Below, piece by piece: positions 60,251 through 64,000 of a stretch of 64,000 nt of DNA. The stretch is from positions 50,449,794 to 50,513,793 of the forward strand of contig OY294046.1 of NCBI GenBank assembly GCA_958510825.1, in the 5' to 3' direction. The stretch comes from Brachypterus glaber (Eukaryota > Arthropoda > Insecta > Coleoptera > Kateretidae). The position numbers were made by a program, and so were the translations under genes. The notes beneath the pieces are model-generated. The model searched no databases. It saw only the letters and a program-made list of their open reading frames with translations, and was not told where the DNA came from. The stretch's first letter is position 1. Each line of letters opens with the position of its first letter.

Positions 60251-60378
60251 TTAATAAATGTCATGGTCATAAGCGGCATGGGGGGTCAAGTGGCCCACCC
60301 CCTCTGGCCGATTTAGGGTGGGGCGTGCAAAAAAATGATGCCCCCCTGGTGGGCCACATGACCATAACTTTTATTACG
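60251..60378. mobile_element. 128-bp hairpin MITE, G/C-rich core
   Basis: TTAATAAATGTCATGGTCAT at the left mirrors ATGACCATAACTTTTATTA at the right. The inner arms are GGCATGGGGGG and CCCCCCTGGTGGGCCAC. Confidence 0.75.
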
Positions 60379-60499
60379 CAACTAACCCAGATTATATTAA
60401 GTCTTATCCATATAATATATATTTTTTTATTATAATACTATAATAAAAATCAACAATTTTTGAAAAAATACGTGGATTTAAAAAAAAAGAATTTTTGCT

Positions 60500-62430
60500 A
60501 GAAGCGACCTCTAGGAATGGTTCGATTTTGGCAAAATTTGGCCAGACATTTTTTTAAAGGGATTAAAAAAATGAGGGGGTGCCTGTTAACATCCCGAATT
60601 TTCGCATTTTAAGAAGCACACATACGGGGTTTTTGCTTAAGAAAAGAGCTCAATATACACGGTGTATTTGAAATAGCGTCGGAAATTTTAACAGATGATT
60701 CTACATCATAAAATATGACAATAGGTTCCTATAAACATATGTCTAAAAATGCGTCATAAGGGAGCTACGCCCCTTTGAAAGTGGCTAAAAAAATCGGTTT
60801 TTATTTAATATCTTAGGAACCATTTGATATATATCAACGAGGTTTTGCATGTCAACTAATCCTACCAAGGCCCGTTTTTGTGTGTTATTTTCATGTATTT
60901 ATTTCAACGGGGGGGGGGGGCTTATCAGTTTTTTGTCCCAAACTTTTTTCTGTTTAACTTTTTTGCAATTTTATTTTTGAAATATGATTCCTCAGGTCAA
61001 AATACATAAAAAAGGTACTCGTGTTGTAATACTGTAGGATTAACCGTTTTCGAGAAAAATTCATTTGAAGGTGAAATTTGACGGTTCAAGGACGAAAAAT
61101 TAAATACTAAAATGTTGAAAACCAAAATTTTAATGATGCAGGGCGAATGTACATTAAAAACTAAGAAAAAAACCTCATATACAGGTACTTCCAAAAATCA
61201 ATCCTAATGGAGCTATGGTCTCCTAAATATGCACCATTTTTAAAGGGCCATGGTAGCTTTAAAAGCGTTTTTTCGACCTACATGTATGGAAACTTTTTTT
61301 CTTAGTTTTTGATGTACAATAACATTGCATCATTAAAATTTTGGTTTTCGACATTTTAGTATTTAATTTTTCGTCCTCGAACCGTGGAATTTCACCTTCA
61401 AATTAATTTTTCTCGAAAACGGTTAATCCTACAGTATTACAACAAGAGTACCTTTTTATGTATTTTGACCTGAGGAATCATATTTCGAAAATAACATTGC
61501 AAAAAAGTTACACAGAAAAAAGTTTGGGACAAAAAACTGATAAGGCCCCCCCGTTTCGCACACCCCTGGTTTAAATAAGTACGTGAAAATGACATACAAA
61601 GATGGGCCTTATTAGGAATTATTCACATGCAAAAGCCTCGTTAATATATCTCAAAGGGTTCCTGAGTTATTAAATAAAAACCGATTTTTTTAAAGGGGCG
61701 TAGCTCCCTTATGACGCATTTTTAGACATATGTTTATAGGACTTTTTTGTCATATTTTATCATGTAGAATCACTTGTTAAAATTTCCGACGCTATTTCAA
61801 ATAGACCGTGTATATTATATATATATTTTTTGTCAAAATCATCTCAGAAGCGATGTAAAGAAACAGAAATGGGTTAATTTGAAATTGATATCGCAGCGTG
61901 TATGGTTATGCGAGCCTTACTTTATTTTTTATATGGGATTTGTTTTTGGTGAATTTTGAAAAATACAAACATTTTTATATGAAAAAAAAAGTTTATTATG
62001 TTTTTAAATTTGTGAGTTATTTTAAAAAGAAGTTATATAATCTAACATATACTTAACTAATAAAGTAATATACTTTAAAATTTCTTCCAATTATTTACAT
62101 AAAACGTATTAAAACCAGAAAATAAACAAGTACAGACAAACACTATTATTTTTTAATTATTAAATTTAATATTTAAATATTTTCTGGTAAAATATCCGGA
62201 TAATCCATTCTTTCACTCTAAAAAATTTCCTCAGACCTTACAGTACTGTCAATTTCTTTACTTTCTTCAATATTTGCAGATTCCGCGTCCATTCTTTCCC
62301 CCCAAAATATTGTCACTTATTTTTTGGGCCTCTTTTCCCAGATTTGGCAACCTCATTTTCGTTTTACATACTTTCTTCAGCTTCCTCTCTTTCAGGAAAT
62401 TATCGGGAACATTTTCAGTTTCAGTTAGAA
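60500..62430. repeat. duplicated unit, copy X (carries hairpin insertion)
   Basis: Copy X begins near GATTTTGGCAAAATTTGGCC (60523) and, leaving out the hairpin 60658-61810, is about 760 bp. It matches copy Y starting at GATCTTGGCAAAATTTGGCC (62438): the shared order is TTTTAAAGGGA.TAAAAA, TACGGGGT.TTTGCTTAA, GTGCTCAATATA, then GGGTTAATTTGAA.TTGAT, CGCAGCGTGTATGGTTATG, the 3' UTR-like tail, and the C-terminal coding remnant. Confidence 0.8.
60658..61810. mobile_element. 1.15-kb full-length hairpin with identifiable empty site
   Basis: CACGGTGTATTTGAAATAGC at the left mirrors GCTATTTCAAATAGACCGTG at the right, flanked by TATA on both sides. Almost the whole element folds back (TTTTTAGACATATGTTTATA, GTCATAAGGGAGCTACGCCC, AACGGTTAATCCTACAGTAT and their mirrors). 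The paralogous unoccupied site is at 62571-62580 (CAATATATTT). Confidence 0.92.
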
Positions 62431-62433
62431 ATG
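62173..62433 (-). pseudogene. decayed duplicate of the acidic gene's 3' end
   Basis: The reverse strand keeps recognisable words of the intact gene (TETENVPDN, KEAQKISDNILG) but has frameshifts and substitutions. It is followed by the same 3'-UTR sequence as the functional copy 780 bp away. No start, no exon context; it arose with the tandem duplication. Confidence 0.8.
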
Positions 62434-62953
62434 ATTTGATCTTGGCAAAATTTGGCCCGAGGCATCTTTTTAAAGGGAATAAAAATTTGGGGGGGTAGCC
62501 CGTTAATATGTCACTTTTTCGCATTTTAAGCACACTAATACGGGGTATTTGCTTAATAAGAAAAAGTGCTCAATATATTTTTTATTTTTTGGTCAAAATC
62601 GACTGTAGGTATCATAGAATTGATGTATAGAAACATAAATGGGTTAATTTGAAGTTGATTTAAAATGTCCTACTACCGCAGCGTGTATGGTTATGGAAGC
62701 CTGTCAACTGTGCCTTAATTTTGAATAGGAATTGTTTTTGAAAAATACAAACATTTTTATATAAAAAAAAGTCTATTATGTTTTTAAATTTGTGAGTTAT
62801 TTTAAAAAGAAGTTATATAATCTAACATATACTTAACTAATAAAAGTAATATACTTTAAAATTTCTTCCAATTATTTACATAAAACGTATTAAAACCAAA
62901 AAATAAACAAATACAGACAAACACTATTATCTTTTAATTGTTAAATTTAATAT
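62434..62953. repeat. duplicated unit, copy Y (empty site) and 3' flank of the acidic gene
   Basis: Matches copy X in order and without the hairpin. From about 62760 to 62953 it is the 3' UTR of the gene at 62954 and is nearly identical to 61975-62172. No canonical AATAAA on the minus strand was found. Confidence 0.75.
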
Positions 62954-64000
62954 TTAAATATTTTCTGGTAAAATATCCGAATAATCCATTCTTTCACTCT
63001 CAAAATTTTCCTCAGACCTTAAAGAACTGTCAATTTCTTTACTTTCTTCAATATTTGAAGATTCCGCCTCCATTCTTTCCCCCAAAATATTGTCACTTAT
63101 TTTTTGGGCTTCTCTTTCCAAATTTTGCAACACCTCATTCTCGTTTTTCAAACTTTCTTCAGCTTCCTCCCTTTCAGGAATTTCTTTATCGGGGACATTT
63201 TCAGTTTCGTCGTGAACACTTTCAGATTCTTCGTTTTCATCTTTAGCTTCAATAATGGTTTCAGCTTCTTCACTTTTATCTTGGATTTCTTCGTTTTGAT
63301 CTTCAATTACTTCGTTTTTATCTTCAATGTCTGTATTTTTATCTTCACTTTCTTCGGTTTTATCATTTTCAGTGTCCTCATTTTCATCTTCCAGTGCCGC
63401 GTCTTCATTTTCCAGTGCCGCGTCTTCATTTTCCAGTGCCGCGTCTTCATTTTCCAGTGCCGCGTCTTCATCTTCCAGTACCGCGTCTTCATCTTCCAGT
63501 GCCGTATTTTCATCTTTTTCTGTACTCTTTTCTTCTGTATCTTCCAATTTTTCTTCAGTTTTTGCATCTTCAGATTTATCTACATTTTCATCTTCGTGAT
63601 TTGATCTGGTTTCGTCATTACTGGGCGCTTCTTCGTCATTTTTAGATGCTTCATCATCTTTAGTTTCTTCAATAATTTTGGATGCTTCATTCTCCAACTC
63701 TTCTTCGTCATTTTTGGATGCTTTATCATCTTTAGACGCTGCTTCTTCATCTTTAGATGCTTCTTCATTATCTTTAGATGCTTCTTCACCATCTTTAGAT
63801 GCTTCTTCACCATCTTTAAATGCTTCTTCACCATCTTTAGATGCTTCTTCACCATCTTTAGATGCTTCTTCACCATCTTTAGATGCTTCTTTGTCGTTTT
63901 TGGGTGTATCTTTTTCGTTTGTAACCTTATGTTTGCTACTTTCCTCGTCAGTTGCATTTTTTTCCTGACTGTCTTCATTTAAACCAATTTTATCTCGACT
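62954..64000 (-). CDS. acidic Glu/Lys/Asp-rich repeat protein, 3' part (runs off window)
   Basis: Open for 348 codons from the window edge to TAA at 62956-62954; the 5' end is outside. I do not recognise the family. Visible: about six tandem ASKDGEE heptads (63.77-63.90 kb), a stretch of ASKND/DDEASK variants, then tandem ALEDEDA / ALENEDA heptads (63.38-63.50 kb), then non-repetitive E/K/D-rich sequence with EDKNEVIEDQNEEIQDKSEE, and a less repetitive end (REAQKISDNILGERMEAESS, ERMDYSDILPENI). Predicted strongly acidic and disordered, with possible coiled-coil stretches; no membrane segment or signal is seen. The 21-bp repeats are near-identical, so copy number probably varies. The frame matches across both repeat blocks, so it is a true CDS. 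No intron is visible in this part. Confidence 0.75.
   Translation of the reverse strand, partial: SRDKIGLNEDSQEKNATDEESSKHKVTNEKDTPKNDKEASKDGEEASKDGEEASKDGEEAFKDGEEASKDGEEASKDNEEASKDEEAASKDDKASKNDEEELENEASKIIEETKDDEASKNDEEAPSNDETRSNHEDENVDKSEDAKTEEKLEDTEEKSTEKDENTALEDEDAVLEDEDAALENEDAALENEDAALENEDAALEDENEDTENDKTEESEDKNTDIEDKNEVIEDQNEEIQDKSEEAETIIEAKDENEESESVHDETENVPDKEIPEREEAEESLKNENEVLQNLEREAQKISDNILGERMEAESSNIEESKEIDSSLRSEENFESERMDYSDILPENI

Noticed and set aside
63104..63978. Several ORFs antisense or frame-shifted to the acidic repeat gene
   Set aside because: Low-complexity shadows of the 21-bp coding repeats; only the E/D/K frame carries a non-repetitive C-terminus and a duplicate pseudogene copy.

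Overview
The window looks like an AT-rich arthropod nuclear genome, almost certainly an insect. It has spliced genes with GT-AG introns, animal-type chromatin and transcription genes (TAF5, HP1), a NUFIP1 homologue, a sarcolamban-like micropeptide, satellite DNA and a dense crowd of small palindromic TA-flanked transposons. The order is not proven from sequence alone; a beetle is a guess.

Layout. 1-7.9 kb: no recognisable gene, several hairpin MITEs. 7.9-26.4 kb: NUFIP1 (+), whose two visible exons (7948-8509 and 25486-26393) are split by a 17-kb intron. That intron is nearly filled by a nested structure. An outer element (9901-25140, TA flanks) has long inverted arms, each made of about 120 bp of end sequence plus a tandem array of a 166-bp satellite. 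Its interior holds a 1-kb DUF4817 transposon, a 650-bp hairpin, and an inner inverted-repeat element (about 15548-21206) wrapped around a second satellite of about 151-bp monomers in a trimeric 453-bp higher-order repeat. 26.4-36.5 kb: MITEs, a minisatellite and a recent 555-bp tandem duplication. 36559-36657: a 32-codon ORF (+) that matches the sarcolamban SERCA-regulator family. 37-46.5 kb: large full-length hairpin elements and a 5'-truncated LINE. 46.8-55.76 kb: complete seven-exon TAF5 (-), with introns packed with hairpins and minisatellites. 56.2-59.6 kb: complete two-exon HP1 (+), head-to-head with TAF5 across 461 bp. 60.2-62.9 kb: a hairpin element sitting in one copy of a tandem duplication whose other copy preserves the empty site. 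62954-64000: the 3' part of a gene (-) for a highly acidic, 7-residue-repeat protein that runs off the right edge.

How the genes relate. TAF5 (TFIID scaffold) and HP1 (heterochromatin adaptor) share one intergenic promoter. NUFIP1 (box C/D snoRNP assembly) and the micropeptide gene are independent units. The main biological interest is the repeat fraction: more than twenty full-length hairpins, several in transcribed introns and some within tens of bases of splice sites; hairpin families that share cores but have different ends on both arms; and the satellite-armed foldback inside NUFIP1. Coordinates of repeats are read by eye and may be off by several bases. Percent identities were not computed.
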